Source of the DNA: Sphingopyxis indica
GTDB taxonomy: Bacteria > Pseudomonadota > Alphaproteobacteria > Sphingomonadales > Sphingomonadaceae
DNA length: 64,000 nt
Assembly (NCBI RefSeq): GCF_900188185.1
Contig: NZ_FZPA01000007.1
Location: 142,936-206,935 of the forward strand
Direction: 5' to 3'
Below, piece by piece: positions 1-8,372 of this stretch. A program made the position numbers and the translations under genes. The notes beneath the pieces were generated by a model. It saw only the letters and a list, made by a program, of their open reading frames with translations. It was not told the origin of the DNA and made no database searches. Each line of letters begins with the position of its first letter. Position 1 is the stretch's first letter.

Positions 1-452
1 CGCGCTTCGCTGTCGACGAGCAACGCATAGAGCGCTTCGTCGTTCTTCGCGCCGCGCAGCCGGTCGGCGACGCTCTCGTTGCGGAGCATCCGCGACACGC
101 CGGCGAGCGCCTTCAGATGGTCGGCCCCCGCGTCGAGCGGCGACAGGAGCACGAAAAGGAGGTCGACCGGAAGGCCGTCGACCGCCTGAAACTCGATCGG
201 CCGCGCGAGCTGAAGGAAAAGGCCGCGCACGCCGCCGAGATCGGGCAGCTTTGCATGCGGCAGCGCGATGCCGCGCCCGAAACCCGTCGAACCGAGCCGC
301 TCGCGTTCGAGCAGTGCCTCGGCAACCTCGCCCGAGTCGAGACCAAGCGAGCGCGCCGCGAGGTCCCCGATGAACGGGAAAAGCGCCTTTTTCGAATCGA
401 TCGGCACATGCGCGCGCACCGTCGCGGGATAGAGGAGGGAAGATAGGTTCAT
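1..452 (-). CDS. ptsN: PTS IIA-like nitrogen regulatory protein PtsN (3' end outside window)
   Basis: EIIA-Ntr phosphoacceptor of the nitrogen-related phosphotransferase system, a cytoplasmic regulator rather than a sugar transporter. Translation from the ATG at 452 gives MNLSSLLYPATVRAHVPIDS and, at residues 60-68, GRGIALPHA; His66 is the expected phosphorylated histidine. The frame stays open to the left edge, so about 150 residues are visible and the last few are missing. It lies downstream of hpf on the same strand, the usual rpoN-hpf-ptsN order of proteobacteria. A small GC hairpin (about 487-504) sits in the gap before it. Identification is by motif and context. Confidence 0.88.
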   Translation of the reverse strand, partial: MNLSSLLYPATVRAHVPIDSKKALFPFIGDLAARSLGLDSGEVAEALLERERLGSTGFGRGIALPHAKLPDLGGVRGLFLQLARPIEFQAVDGLPVDLLFVLLSPLDAGADHLKALAGVSRMLRNESVADRLRGAKNDEALYALLVDSEA

Positions 453-605
453 CGATCAGGTCAAATTCTGTCAAAGCAGCGGCGCCCGCCTCCCGGTGCG
501 GGCTCTGGGCGAACGGTCTGGAATCAATGTGGCAGGTTTCGCCACCGCCGGTTCGGGCATCGTTGGGCGCGGCCCTTAGGCCGGATGGCGAAAAAAATCC
601 AGCCC

Positions 606-1178
606 CTATTGCGGCTCGACCCAGCCGATCGTTCCGTCGCGGCGGCGATAGACCATATTGTGCGAGCCCGTCTTGCTGTTCACGAAGAGCAGCGCATTGG
701 TGTCGCGCAGGTCGAGCATCATCACCGCGTCGGACACGCTGCTGGTCGGAATATCGACGCGCGTTTCGGCGATCACCGCCGGCGCGTCGCCCGCATCGTC
801 GTCCTCATTTCCGCCGTCAAAGACGATATAGCTCGCATTGTCCTGGATTTCGTCGATCGTCGGCGACGGTTGTCCGGGGCTGCTGCGATCCTTCAATCGT
901 CGCATATAGCGCCGGAGCTGCTTTTCGATGCGCTCGGCGGCGCCTTCGAAGGCGACATGGGCGTCCTGCGCCTGGCCGTGCCCCTTGAGCACGAGTCCCT
1001 GCATCACATGCGCGACGATATCGCACTGAAAACTGTCGTGCGGCCCTTTGCCGAAGGTGGCGTGCGCCCCGATCGCGCGAGAGAAATATTTGTCGGCAAT
1101 CGCGTTCATCCGGTCCGACACATGCGCCTGCAGCGCTTCGCCGGTTTCGATCTGGTGCCCAGAGACGCGGATTTCCAT
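606..1178 (-). CDS. hpf: Ribosome hibernation promoting factor, long form
   Basis: Binds the 30S subunit and promotes inactive 100S ribosome dimers in stationary phase or stress. The 190-residue protein has the N-terminal HPF/YfiA domain (residues 1 to about 105, starting MEIRVSGHQIETGEAL) and the C-terminal dimerisation domain of long HPFs, ending ALLFVNSKTGSHNMVYRRRD...GWVEPQ. The length fits long HPF (about 180-200 aa). A clear ribosome binding site GAAGGAGAAG precedes the ATG at 1178. ptsN follows on the same strand, and dnaQ lies upstream on the same strand. Confidence 0.92.
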   Translation of the reverse strand: MEIRVSGHQIETGEALQAHVSDRMNAIADKYFSRAIGAHATFGKGPHDSFQCDIVAHVMQGLVLKGHGQAQDAHVAFEGAAERIEKQLRRYMRRLKDRSSPGQPSPTIDEIQDNASYIVFDGGNEDDDAGDAPAVIAETRVDIPTSSVSDAVMMLDLRDTNALLFVNSKTGSHNMVYRRRDGTIGWVEPQ

Positions 1179-1224
1179 TTGTCTTCTCCTTCAAGGCCTC
1201 AGCGACGGCGGCGGCTGCCGACCG

Positions 1225-1923
1225 TCACGGACTATCGTGCCACAAAGGCTGGTTCAGCGTGGCCACGAATTCGGTATGACGCGCAAGCTCGGCCGCGGTT
1301 GCGGCGTGCGGGCGCGGTTCGCGATAGGGACGGGACGAAACGACGCCGGCCGTCGACGCGGCGACGGGCCTCGACGCGGGCGCCGCTTCGGCGCCGAGGC
1401 CGAGCCCGATCTGCCGCCCGCCCGTCATCTCGATATAGAGATGCGCAAGCAATTCGGCGTCGAGCAGCGCGCCGTGCTTGACCCGGTGGCTGCGGTCGAT
1501 GCCATATCGGGTGCAGAGCGCGTCGAGGCTGTGTTTGGCGCCCGGATGCAGCTTGCGCGCCATCTGGACGGTGCAGCACATGCGGCTCATGTCGAGCGCG
1601 GGCCGCCCGGCGCGCACGAGTTCGGCGTTGACGAAGCCGAAGTCGAAAGCGGCGTTGTGCGCGACCATCGGCGCATCGCCCAGAAATTCTAGCAGTTCGT
1701 CGACGCGGCTGGCGAACAGCGGCTTGTCGGAAAGGAACTGGATCGACAGCCCGTGGACCGCCTCGGCCTCCATCGGCATGTCGCGCTCGGGGTTGAAATA
1801 GGCGTGGAAATTGCGGCCGGTCTCACGGCGATCGACCAGCTCGATGCATCCGATTTCAACGAGGCGGTCCCCGGCGCGGGGATCAAGGCCCGTGGTTTCG
1901 GTATCGAAAATTATCTCTCGCAT
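1225..1923 (-). CDS. dnaQ: DNA polymerase III epsilon subunit (3'-5' proofreading exonuclease)
   Basis: Proofreading exonuclease of the replicative polymerase. The ExoI motif FDTETTGL is at residues 6-13 (catalytic Asp7 and Glu9), ExoII is seen in AHNAAFDFGFVNAEL, and ExoIII in HGALLDAELLA. The protein is about 232 aa, normal for DnaQ. I chose the ATG at 1923 because homologues begin M-R-E-I-(I/V)-x-D-T-E-T-T; the longer start at 1974 would add 17 non-family residues and overlap coaE. The tail after about residue 185 is Ala/Arg-rich and poorly conserved. It is the last gene of the ppsR-maf-aroE-coaE-dnaQ run left of the origin. Confidence 0.93.
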   Translation of the reverse strand: MREIIFDTETTGLDPRAGDRLVEIGCIELVDRRETGRNFHAYFNPERDMPMEAEAVHGLSIQFLSDKPLFASRVDELLEFLGDAPMVAHNAAFDFGFVNAELVRAGRPALDMSRMCCTVQMARKLHPGAKHSLDALCTRYGIDRSHRVKHGALLDAELLAHLYIEMTGGRQIGLGLGAEAAPASRPVAASTAGVVSSRPYREPRPHAATAAELARHTEFVATLNQPLWHDSP

Positions 1924-1942
1924 CGAGGGATTAATCTGGACC

Positions 1943-2566
1943 TTATCGGGCGCGGAAACAAGAGGCGATGGCACGAATCTGGCGATGCGTCTCGCTTTTC
2001 GGGCGGCCGGTTTCGATGACGAAATCGGCGCGCGCGCGCTTCACCCGATCGGGCAGCTGAAGCGCGCGGATCGTCTTGAGCCTGGCGTGCGTCATCCCCG
2101 GCCGGCGCAGCACCCGCTTGCGCTGGATCCACAGCGGCGCGGAGACGACGGCGATCGCCCCGACGCGGTGCCAGCCGCCTTTTTCGAACAGGAGCGGAAT
2201 GTCGAGCACGACGAGCGCCCGCGCGCGGTGCCGCGCCAGAAAGCGCTTCTGCGCGCGGGCGACCGCCGGATGAACGATCCGCTCGAGCGCCGCGAGTTCA
2301 TATTTGTCGCCGAGCACGCGCGCGCCGAGTTTCTGGCGATCGACGCCCCTGGGTCCCGTCGTACCGGGAAAGCGCCGCTCGATCGGACCCACGAGCGCCC
2401 CCCCGGGGCCCTGCAGCCGGTGGACCTCGGCGTCGGCGTCGAACACCGGAACGCCCTCGCGCTCGAACATCTGCGCCGCGGCCGACTTGCCCATGCCGAT
2501 CGACCCCGTCAGGCCGAGGATGAAGGGGCGGCGAAGCCGCGAGGCAGGGCGCTTGTAATGCGTCAT
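1943..2566 (-). CDS. coaE: Dephospho-CoA kinase
   Basis: Catalyses the last step of coenzyme A synthesis, phosphorylation of dephospho-CoA on the ribose 3'-OH. The 207-aa protein has the P-loop GSIGMGKS at residues 21-28, followed by FDADAEVHRL, the family's substrate-binding region, and VLDIPLLFEKGG. Its ATG overlaps the aroE stop in an ATGA arrangement, so translation is probably coupled. The first 14 residues (MTHYKRPASRLRRP) are slightly longer than usual; no internal start fits better. Confidence 0.94.
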   Translation of the reverse strand: MTHYKRPASRLRRPFILGLTGSIGMGKSAAAQMFEREGVPVFDADAEVHRLQGPGGALVGPIERRFPGTTGPRGVDRQKLGARVLGDKYELAALERIVHPAVARAQKRFLARHRARALVVLDIPLLFEKGGWHRVGAIAVVSAPLWIQRKRVLRRPGMTHARLKTIRALQLPDRVKRARADFVIETGRPKSETHRQIRAIASCFRAR

Positions 2567-3378
2567 GCGGTGAGCAGCGCGCGAAGCTCGTCGTCGCGGC
2601 CTTCGGGCGGCGGCGCGCCGAAGAACAGCTCGAAGGCGAGCGCCGCCTGGCCGATCAGCATGTCGAGCCCGTCGACGGTCTCCAGCCCGCGCGCCTCGGC
2701 GGCGGCGAGGAGGCCGGTCTGAAGCGGCGAATAAACGAGGTCATAGACGATCGCATCGCCGGGTAGCGGCGCGAGGTCGAGATCGAGCGGCGGCTGGCTG
2801 CTCATGCCGAGGCTGCTCGCATTGACGAGCAGCGCGGCGGGCGGCAGCGGCGCGTCGAGCGCCAACGCCTCGCCCTTGAGCCCGAAGGCAGCGAGCAGGC
2901 CCATCGCCTTCAACGGCGAGCGGTTGAGGATCGTGACCGACCCGACCTTCGCCCGCGCGAGCGCGAATAGCACCGCCCGCGCCGCGCCCCCTGCGCCGAC
3001 CACGACGACGGGCGCACCCTCGAGATCGAGTTCGGCGAGCGGCGCAAAAAAGCCCGCCGCGTCGGTGTTGGTGCCGATCAGCCTCCCGTCGGGCTGGCGC
3101 ACTACCGTGTTCATCGCGCCGATCGTGCCGCGCACGTCGCCCGGATCTTCGACAAGATCCATCACCGCGGCCTTGTGCGGCATGGTGACATTGCAGCCGC
3201 GCCAGTCGGAATCGCCGCGGCGCGCGTCGATATAGGCCGCCAGATCGCCGGGTCTGACGTGATGACGCTCGTAGCGGCCCGTCAGACCGAGCGCTTCGAG
3301 CCAGAAATCGTGAATCAGCGGCGATTTCGACTGGGCGATCGGATCGCCGATCACCTCCGCATAGGGAATCCCGCTCAT
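2563..3378 (-). CDS. aroE: Shikimate 5-dehydrogenase
   Basis: NADP-dependent reduction of 3-dehydroshikimate to shikimate in aromatic amino acid synthesis. The 271-aa protein starts MSGIPYAEVIGDPIAQSKSP. SKSP binds shikimate, NVTMPHK carries the catalytic lysine, and VVVGAGGAARAVLFAL plus ILNRSPLKA forms the NADP-binding Rossmann unit. The open frame extends 68 codons further upstream inside maf, but the conserved N-terminus and the ATGA overlap with the maf stop place the start at 3378. It also overlaps coaE by 4 bases. Confidence 0.95.
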   Translation of the reverse strand: MSGIPYAEVIGDPIAQSKSPLIHDFWLEALGLTGRYERHHVRPGDLAAYIDARRGDSDWRGCNVTMPHKAAVMDLVEDPGDVRGTIGAMNTVVRQPDGRLIGTNTDAAGFFAPLAELDLEGAPVVVVGAGGAARAVLFALARAKVGSVTILNRSPLKAMGLLAAFGLKGEALALDAPLPPAALLVNASSLGMSSQPPLDLDLAPLPGDAIVYDLVYSPLQTGLLAAAEARGLETVDGLDMLIGQAALAFELFFGAPPPEGRDDELRALLTA

Positions 3379-3974
3379 GACCGCGCCAGCCCCGTGGCGC
3401 GCAGCCACGCGAGGAGCGGCAGCATCGGCATGCCGACGATGGTCCAGGGATCGCCTTCGACCCGATCGAACAGTTGCACGCCCGCCCCCTCTATCTCGTA
3501 ACAGCCGACGGTCCAGCGGATGCTGTCCCAGTGGCGCGCGACATAGTCGGCGACGAAGCCGTCCGACAAGGGGCGCATCCACAGCTTCGCCTCGCCGATC
3601 GCGCGCCAGACGGGCTTGCCATCCTGTGCGGCGACCACGGCGCTGAACAGCCGGTGGCGCGTGCCGGCCATGCGGCGCAGATGGTCGGCGGCTTCGTCCG
3701 GGCTTTCGGGCTTGGCGAGCATCGTTCCGTCATCGAGCGCGAGCGTCGAATCGGCGCCGAGCACGGTGACGCCGGGAAGCCGCGACGAAATCTTCACCGC
3801 CTTGGCCTCCGCGAGCGCGTCGGCGATGTTACGCGCCGTCTGTCCCTCGGCGCGCAGCGCAGCGGTCAGCGCCTCCTCGTCCACATGCGCCGCGGTGCTT
3901 TCGAAATCGAGGCCGGCGGCACGCAGCATCGCCGCGCGCCCGCTGCTCTGCGAAGCGAGGACGAGCCGGGTCAT
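3375..3974 (-). CDS. maf: Maf family nucleotide pyrophosphatase
   Basis: Maf/HAM1-fold house-cleaning enzyme that hydrolyses non-canonical nucleoside triphosphates. The 199-aa protein begins MTRLVLASQSSGRAAMLRAAG, matching the N-terminal ASxSxRRxxLL-type signature, and carries VLGADSTLALDDGTMLAKPE, matching the family's D-T-x-V...KP motif. Which substrate it prefers (dTTP/UTP or m7GTP type) cannot be settled here. It overlaps the start of aroE and the end of ppsR by a few bases, so the five genes probably form one operon. Confidence 0.9.
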   Translation of the reverse strand: MTRLVLASQSSGRAAMLRAAGLDFESTAAHVDEEALTAALRAEGQTARNIADALAEAKAVKISSRLPGVTVLGADSTLALDDGTMLAKPESPDEAADHLRRMAGTRHRLFSAVVAAQDGKPVWRAIGEAKLWMRPLSDGFVADYVARHWDSIRWTVGCYEIEGAGVQLFDRVEGDPWTIVGMPMLPLLAWLRATGLARS

Positions 3975-4783
3975 GCCGCGTCGCGATCTTCGACGAGCTT
4001 GATCACCGCCGCGGCGGTTTCCTCGATCGAGCGGCGCGTCACGTCGATCACCGGCCAGCTATTGTCGGCGAAGATGCGGCGCGCGAAGGCAAGTTCGCTC
4101 TTCACCCGGTCCTCGTCGACATAGGCGGTCTCGGGCGCCTGATTGAGCGACAGCAGCCGGTTGCGGCGAACTTGCACGAGCCGGTCGATGCTCGTGGTCA
4201 GCCCGACGACGAGCGGATGTTTCAGATTGTAGAGCGCGTCGGGGGGCGGCGATTCGGGGACGATCGGGATATTCGCGGTCTTGTAACCGCGATTGGCGAG
4301 ATAGATGCTCGTCGGCGTTTTCGAGGTGCGCGACACGCCCGCAAGGACGATGTCGGCCTGCTCCCAATTGTCCCAGCCGATGCCGTCGTCGTGTGCAACG
4401 GTGAACTGGATCGCATCGACGCGCGCGAAATAGGCGGCGTCGAGCGCATGCTGGCGCCCCGGGCGCGCCTTCGCCTCCTGCCCGAGCATCCGCGACAGCG
4501 CATCGGTGACCGCATCGAGCGCCGCGACGGTGGGCAGGTTCAAGGCGCCCGCGCGCCGTTCGAGACTGACGCGCAGATCGCCGCTGACGAGGGTGAAGAG
4601 GATCATGCCCGGGCTCGCCTGCACTTCGGCCATGATCCGATCGAGATGCGATTCCGAACGCACCATCGGCCAGAAGTGGCGCACCACCTCGACATCGTCG
4701 AACTGGGCGATCGCCGCCTTGGCGATATTTTCGAGCGTTTCGCCCGTGGAATCGGATATAAGGTGCAGGTGCAGGCGGCTCAT
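3971..4783 (-). CDS. ppsR: Pyruvate,phosphate dikinase / PEP synthase regulatory protein (DUF299)
   Basis: Bifunctional ADP-dependent kinase/Pi-dependent pyrophosphorylase that switches PPDK or PEP synthase off and on by threonine phosphorylation. The 270-aa protein starts MSRLHLHLISDSTGETLENI, the typical DUF299 N-terminus, and has the P-loop GVSRTSKTPTSIYLANRG at about residue 150. The frame runs 49 codons further upstream, into the DnaA-box region, but conservation places the start at 4783. In Caulobacter and Rickettsia this gene family flanks the replication origin opposite hemE, as here. Confidence 0.92.
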   Translation of the reverse strand: MSRLHLHLISDSTGETLENIAKAAIAQFDDVEVVRHFWPMVRSESHLDRIMAEVQASPGMILFTLVSGDLRVSLERRAGALNLPTVAALDAVTDALSRMLGQEAKARPGRQHALDAAYFARVDAIQFTVAHDDGIGWDNWEQADIVLAGVSRTSKTPTSIYLANRGYKTANIPIVPESPPPDALYNLKHPLVVGLTTSIDRLVQVRRNRLLSLNQAPETAYVDEDRVKSELAFARRIFADNSWPVIDVTRRSIEETAAAVIKLVEDRDAA

Positions 4784-4841
4784 CGCCGCACCATGGCGTC
4801 GCCGATCCGAAAAAGGCAAGCGACGAAGCGAAATCGGCACC

Positions 4842-4850
4842 TGTGGATAA
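4842..4850 (-). promoter_or_regulatory. DnaA box (perfect consensus, reverse)
   Basis: TGTGGATAA on the plus strand is the exact complement of the consensus DnaA box TTATCCACA. It lies between ppsR and hemE with two further boxes downstream. Confidence 0.75.
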
Positions 4851-4922
4851 AATCCGGCACAAGCCGGGGAGCAAAGGGGGAGGATGGTTTCATCCCCGGC
4901 GCTGTCGATTCCACCCCATAGA

Positions 4923-4931
4923 TTGTCCACA
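4923..4931 (+). promoter_or_regulatory. DnaA box (one mismatch)
   Basis: TTGTCCACA differs from TTATCCACA at the third base. It is 11 bp before the next perfect box. Confidence 0.65.
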
Positions 4932-4942
4932 GCGCGCGAAAC

Positions 4943-4951
4943 TTATCCACA
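4943..4951 (+). promoter_or_regulatory. DnaA box (perfect consensus)
   Basis: TTATCCACA on the plus strand, inverted relative to the box at 4842. Together they frame the centre of the putative origin. Confidence 0.75.
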
Positions 4952-5117
4952 GGCTGTGAAGAAGGCGAAGAAGAAATGCGACTCCCCGCGGTGGATCGGC
5001 CGCAAAGGAGTCAAGCTGTTGGCAAAATCGGTGCCGCGCCCTAAAGCCCGCTTATTCGACCGCCAACAAACCACCACAATCATTCTAATATATAATGATG
5101 GAAGAAAGAAGGGCCGC

Positions 5118-6146
5118 GTGACCGGGTCACCGAAACAGCTGCTGGCTACGTTGCGCGGGGTGCGGCAGGAACGGCCCGCACTGTGGCTGATGCGGCAGGC
5201 GGGGCGCTATCTGCCCGAATATCGCGCGCTTCGTGAGACCAGAGGCGGGTTCCTCGAGCTGTGCTACGATCCCGAAGCAGCCGCCGAAGTGACCTTACAG
5301 CCGATCCGGCGCTTCGGTTTCGACGGCGCGATTCTTTTTTCGGACATCCTCGTCGTGCCGCACGCATTGGGGCAGGAACTGTGGTTCGAGGCGGGAGAGG
5401 GGCCGCGCCTTGCCCCGCCGCTCGTCGATAGCAGCCTGGCGGCGCTCGAGGCGGCGCCCGAGCGGCTCGAACCGGTCTATGCGACCGTCGCGCGCGTTGC
5501 TGCCGCGCTGCCCGAGGCAACGACCTTCCTCGGTTTCGCCGGCAGCCCGTGGACCGTCGCGACCTATATGGTCGCGGGACAGGGGTCGAAGGATCAGGCG
5601 GCGGCGCGGCGCATGGCATTCGGCGATCCCGTGGCCTTTGCGGCGATCGTCGACGCGATTACCGATGTCACGATAACCTATCTGTCGTGCCAGATCGAAA
5701 ATGGCGTCGAGGCGGTGCAGCTGTTCGACAGCTGGGCCGGCAGCCTGAGCCCCGCGCAGTTCGAGCGCTGGGTGATCGCACCCAATGCCGAAATCGTGCG
5801 GCGGCTGAAGGCGCTGCATCCCGGCACGCCGGTCATCGGCTTTCCGAAGGGGGCGGGGGGCAAACTCGCCGCCTATGCGCGCGAAACCGGCGTCGATGCC
5901 ATCGGGCTCGACGAGACGGTCGATCCCGCCTGGGCCGACGCGGCGCTCCCCGAAAATCTGCCGGTGCAGGGCAATCTCGACCCGCTCGCGCTCGTCGCCG
6001 GCGGCGAGGCGCTCGATGCCGCGACCGATCGCATCCTTGCAGCTTTCGCGTCGCGGCCCCATATCTTCAACCTCGGCCATGGCATCGTGCCCGATACGGC
6101 CGTAGCCCATGTCGAACATCTGGTCCGGCGCGTCCGCGGCGGATAG
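5118..6146 (+). CDS. hemE: Uroporphyrinogen decarboxylase
   Basis: Converts uroporphyrinogen III to coproporphyrinogen III in haem synthesis. The N-terminal signature RPALWLMRQAGRYLPEYR is intact, followed by FGFDGAILFSDILVVPHALG, and the end LGHGIVPDTAVAHVEHLVR is typical. I chose the GTG at 5118: it gives V-T-G-S-P-K-Q-L-L, matching homologues, has GAAAGAAGG upstream, and yields 342 aa. An ATG at 4884 would drag the DnaA boxes into the protein. Its 5' flank is the putative origin; hemJ follows 20 bp downstream. Confidence 0.95.
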   Translation: MTGSPKQLLATLRGVRQERPALWLMRQAGRYLPEYRALRETRGGFLELCYDPEAAAEVTLQPIRRFGFDGAILFSDILVVPHALGQELWFEAGEGPRLAPPLVDSSLAALEAAPERLEPVYATVARVAAALPEATTFLGFAGSPWTVATYMVAGQGSKDQAAARRMAFGDPVAFAAIVDAITDVTITYLSCQIENGVEAVQLFDSWAGSLSPAQFERWVIAPNAEIVRRLKALHPGTPVIGFPKGAGGKLAAYARETGVDAIGLDETVDPAWADAALPENLPVQGNLDPLALVAGGEALDAATDRILAAFASRPHIFNLGHGIVPDTAVAHVEHLVRRVRGG

Positions 6147-6166
6147 GCAGCAGACAGGCAGACGAA

Positions 6167-6613
6167 ATGGACTGGACCGGCTTTTTGGGGGCGACGATGC
6201 TGTGGGTAAAAGCGGCGCATATCATTTTCGTCATTTTCTTCATCGCCGGCCTGTTCATGATGCCGCGCTTCTTCGTCTATCATCACCAATGCCCGGTCGG
6301 GTCGGAAGAAGACAAGAAGTGGATCGAGCGTGAGGATCGGCTGCGCCGGATCATCCTCAATCCGTCGATCATCCTCGTCTGGGTGCTCGGGCTGATGCTC
6401 GCCTTCAACGGCGATTATTGGCGCGAAGGCTGGCTCCACGCCAAGATCTTCTTCGTGTTGCTGCTCTCGGCTTATCACGGCTGGGTGGTCGGTTATGCGA
6501 AGAAGCTCGCGAAGGGCGAGCGGCGCCTCAGCGAAAAGCAGCTGCGGCTGCTCAACGAGATACCGGGGATCGCCGCCGCGATCATCGTGATCCTCGTCGT
6601 CGTCCGGCCCTGA
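6167..6613 (+). CDS. hemJ: Protoporphyrinogen IX oxidase HemJ (UPF0093/CopD-like)
   Basis: Inner-membrane haem protein that oxidises protoporphyrinogen IX to protoporphyrin IX, the penultimate step of haem synthesis, in bacteria lacking HemG/HemY. The 148-aa protein begins MDWTGFLGATMLWVKAAHII and has four hydrophobic segments. Conserved residues include the helix-1 His of KAAHIIF, the MMPRFFVYH segment, and WLHAKIFFVLLLSAYHG. It follows hemE closely and should be co-transcribed with it. Confidence 0.92.
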   Translation: MDWTGFLGATMLWVKAAHIIFVIFFIAGLFMMPRFFVYHHQCPVGSEEDKKWIEREDRLRRIILNPSIILVWVLGLMLAFNGDYWREGWLHAKIFFVLLLSAYHGWVVGYAKKLAKGERRLSEKQLRLLNEIPGIAAAIIVILVVVRP

Positions 6614-6641
6614 GCGCGAGCCCGCTCCGTCGCAGCCCCGA

Positions 6642-6668
6642 TTGACTTGGCTGTGCGCCGGTTATAGG
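6642..6668 (+). promoter_or_regulatory. Possible sigma-70-type promoter for rho
   Basis: TTGACT (6642-6647) and TATAGG (6663-6668) are separated by 15 bp, slightly short of the ideal 17. They lie in the 199-bp gap between hemJ and rho, which leaves a leader of about 140 nt. Weak, position-based call. Confidence 0.35.
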
Positions 6669-6812
6669 GGCCGATCAACCCCGCATCGCGCGGGCGGCGC
6701 ACTCCCTTGCGCCGAAGATGTCGAAGCGGCCGTCCCCCGGCCGGACAGGCACCGGCCGGTGCCCTGAATCGAACGAATTTTCCCAATATTTTCTGTAATC
6801 CGGACTCCATTC

Positions 6813-8069
6813 ATGCATCTGAAAGAACTCAAGACCAAATCGCCCTCGCAACTCGTCGAAATGGCCGAGGAACTGGGGGTCGAAGGCGCTTCGACGCTGC
6901 GCAAGCAGGATCTGATGTTCTCGATCCTCAAGGAACTCGCCGAAGAGGGCGAGGAAATCATCGGATCGGGGACGATCGAGGTGCTGCCCGACAGCTTCGG
7001 CTTCCTGCGCAGCCCCGAGGCCAATTATCTTGCCGGTCCCGACGATATCTATGTCTCGCCCAACCAGGTCCGCAAATATGGCCTGCGCACCGGCGACACC
7101 GTCGAGGGCGAGATTCGCGCGCCGAAGGACGGCGAGCGCTATTTCGCGCTGACCAAGCTTACGGCGGTCAATTTCGACGATCCCGAAGTCGTCCGCCACC
7201 GCGTCAATTTCGACAATCTTACCCCGCTCTATCCGAACCAGAAGCTCTCGCTCGACGCGCTCGACCCGACGGTGAAGGACAAGTCGGCGCGGGTGATCGA
7301 CCTCGTCAGCCCGCAGGGCAAGGGCCAGCGCGCGCTGATCGTCGCGCCGCCGCGCACCGGCAAGACCGTGCTGCTCCAGAACATCGCCAAGGCGATCACC
7401 GACAATCATCCCGAGGTCTATCTGATCGTCCTGTTGATCGACGAGCGCCCCGAGGAGGTCACCGACATGCAGCGCAGCGTCAACGGCGAGGTCGTCTCTT
7501 CGACCTTCGATGAGCCCGCGACGCGCCACGTCCAGGTCGCCGAAATGGTGATCGAAAAGGCGAAGCGCCTCGTCGAGCACAAGAAGGATGTCGTGATCCT
7601 GCTCGACTCGATCACGCGTCTCGGCCGCGCCTACAACACCGTCGTGCCGTCGTCGGGCAAGGTGCTGACCGGCGGCGTCGACGCCAATGCGCTGCAGCGG
7701 CCGAAGCGTTTCTTCGGCGCCGCGCGCAACATCGAGGAGGGCGGGTCGCTGTCGATCATCGCGACCGCGCTGATCGATACCGGCAGCCGCATGGACGAGG
7801 TGATCTTCGAGGAATTCAAGGGCACGGGCAACTCGGAAATCGTGCTCGACCGCAAGGTCGCCGACAAGCGCATCTTCCCCGCGCTCGACGTCGGAAAATC
7901 GGGGACGCGCAAGGAAGAATTGCTCGTCGAGAAGGACAAGCTGTCGAAAATGTGGGTGCTGCGCCGCATCCTCATGCAGATGGGCACGATCGACGCGATG
8001 GAATTCCTGCTCGACAAGATCAAGGATTCGAAGACCAACGAGGATTTCTTCGAGTCGATGAACCAATAG
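6813..8069 (+). CDS. rho: Transcription termination factor Rho
   Basis: Hexameric RNA-dependent ATPase/helicase that ends transcription. The 418-aa protein has the N-terminal helical domain ([20 protein letters not shown]), a cold-shock-type RNA-binding domain with [14 protein letters not shown], the Walker A motif [10 protein letters not shown] at about residue 178, Walker [17 protein letters not shown], and the secondary RNA-binding loops ([18 protein letters not shown]). Length and order are standard, with no insertion in the N-terminal domain. Rho follows hemE/hemJ in many alphaproteobacterial origin regions. Confidence 0.97.
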   Translation: MHLKELKTKSPSQLVEMAEELGVEGASTLRKQDLMFSILKELAEEGEEIIGSGTIEVLPDSFGFLRSPEANYLAGPDDIYVSPNQVRKYGLRTGDTVEGEIRAPKDGERYFALTKLTAVNFDDPEVVRHRVNFDNLTPLYPNQKLSLDALDPTVKDKSARVIDLVSPQGKGQRALIVAPPRTGKTVLLQNIAKAITDNHPEVYLIVLLIDERPEEVTDMQRSVNGEVVSSTFDEPATRHVQVAEMVIEKAKRLVEHKKDVVILLDSITRLGRAYNTVVPSSGKVLTGGVDANALQRPKRFFGAARNIEEGGSLSIIATALIDTGSRMDEVIFEEFKGTGNSEIVLDRKVADKRIFPALDVGKSGTRKEELLVEKDKLSKMWVLRRILMQMGTIDAMEFLLDKIKDSKTNEDFFESMNQ

Positions 8070-8078
8070 GCCGCGTCG

Positions 8079-8372
8079 ATGGCCGTGATCGAGCATGCCT
8101 TGCTGCCGGTCCGGCCGGGAAGCGAAGCCGATTTCGAGGCCGCCTTCGCCGAAGCGCGGCCGCTGATCGCGGCGTCGCCGGGATTCCTCGGGATCGAAAT
8201 CCGCCGCCCGATCGGAACCGGAGCGCCCTATCTTTTGTTGGCAAGATGGCGGTCGGTCGAAGACCATCGCATCGGATTTCGGCAATCGGACCGTTATCGC
8301 CAGTGGCGGGCACTGCTGCACCCATTTTATGATCCGGTGCCCGAAGTCAGCTATTTTGGAGACGAGCTTTGA
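8079..8372 (+). CDS. ABM (antibiotic biosynthesis monooxygenase) domain protein
   Basis: Small 97-aa dimeric alpha+beta barrel protein of the ABM/DUF4188-like fold: AVIEHALLPVRPGSEADFEAAF, then SPGFLGIEIRRPI, then YLLLARWRSVEDHRIGFRQS. ABM proteins act as haem-degrading or quinol-oxidising enzymes, or have unknown roles. It lies 9 bp after rho, and its TGA overlaps the ATG of the TerC gene (TGATG), so it is in an operon with the TerC gene. The substrate is unknown. Confidence 0.82.
   Translation: MAVIEHALLPVRPGSEADFEAAFAEARPLIAASPGFLGIEIRRPIGTGAPYLLLARWRSVEDHRIGFRQSDRYRQWRALLHPFYDPVPEVSYFGDEL

Larger units (their letters stand above)
4784..5117. other. Probable chromosomal replication origin (oriC)
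   Basis: The 334-bp gap between divergent ppsR and hemE holds three 9-mers like DnaA boxes: TTATCCACA in reverse orientation at 4842-4850, TTGTCCACA at 4923-4931 and TTATCCACA at 4943-4951. An AT-rich segment follows at about 5077-5100 (ATTCTAATATATAATGATGG), a candidate unwinding element. In Caulobacter and Rickettsia the origin lies between hemE and the ppsR family gene. Gene direction also switches here, leftward on the left and mostly rightward on the right. Origin activity is inferred. Confidence 0.78.

Noticed and set aside
487..504. Terminator between hpf and ptsN
   Set aside because: A small CCCGC...GCGGG hairpin lacks a T-run, and the two genes are normally co-transcribed.
4884..5117. 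N-terminal extension of HemE from the ATG at 4884
   Set aside because: It would translate the DnaA boxes and add 78 non-conserved residues; the GTG at 5118 fits family length and has a ribosome binding site.
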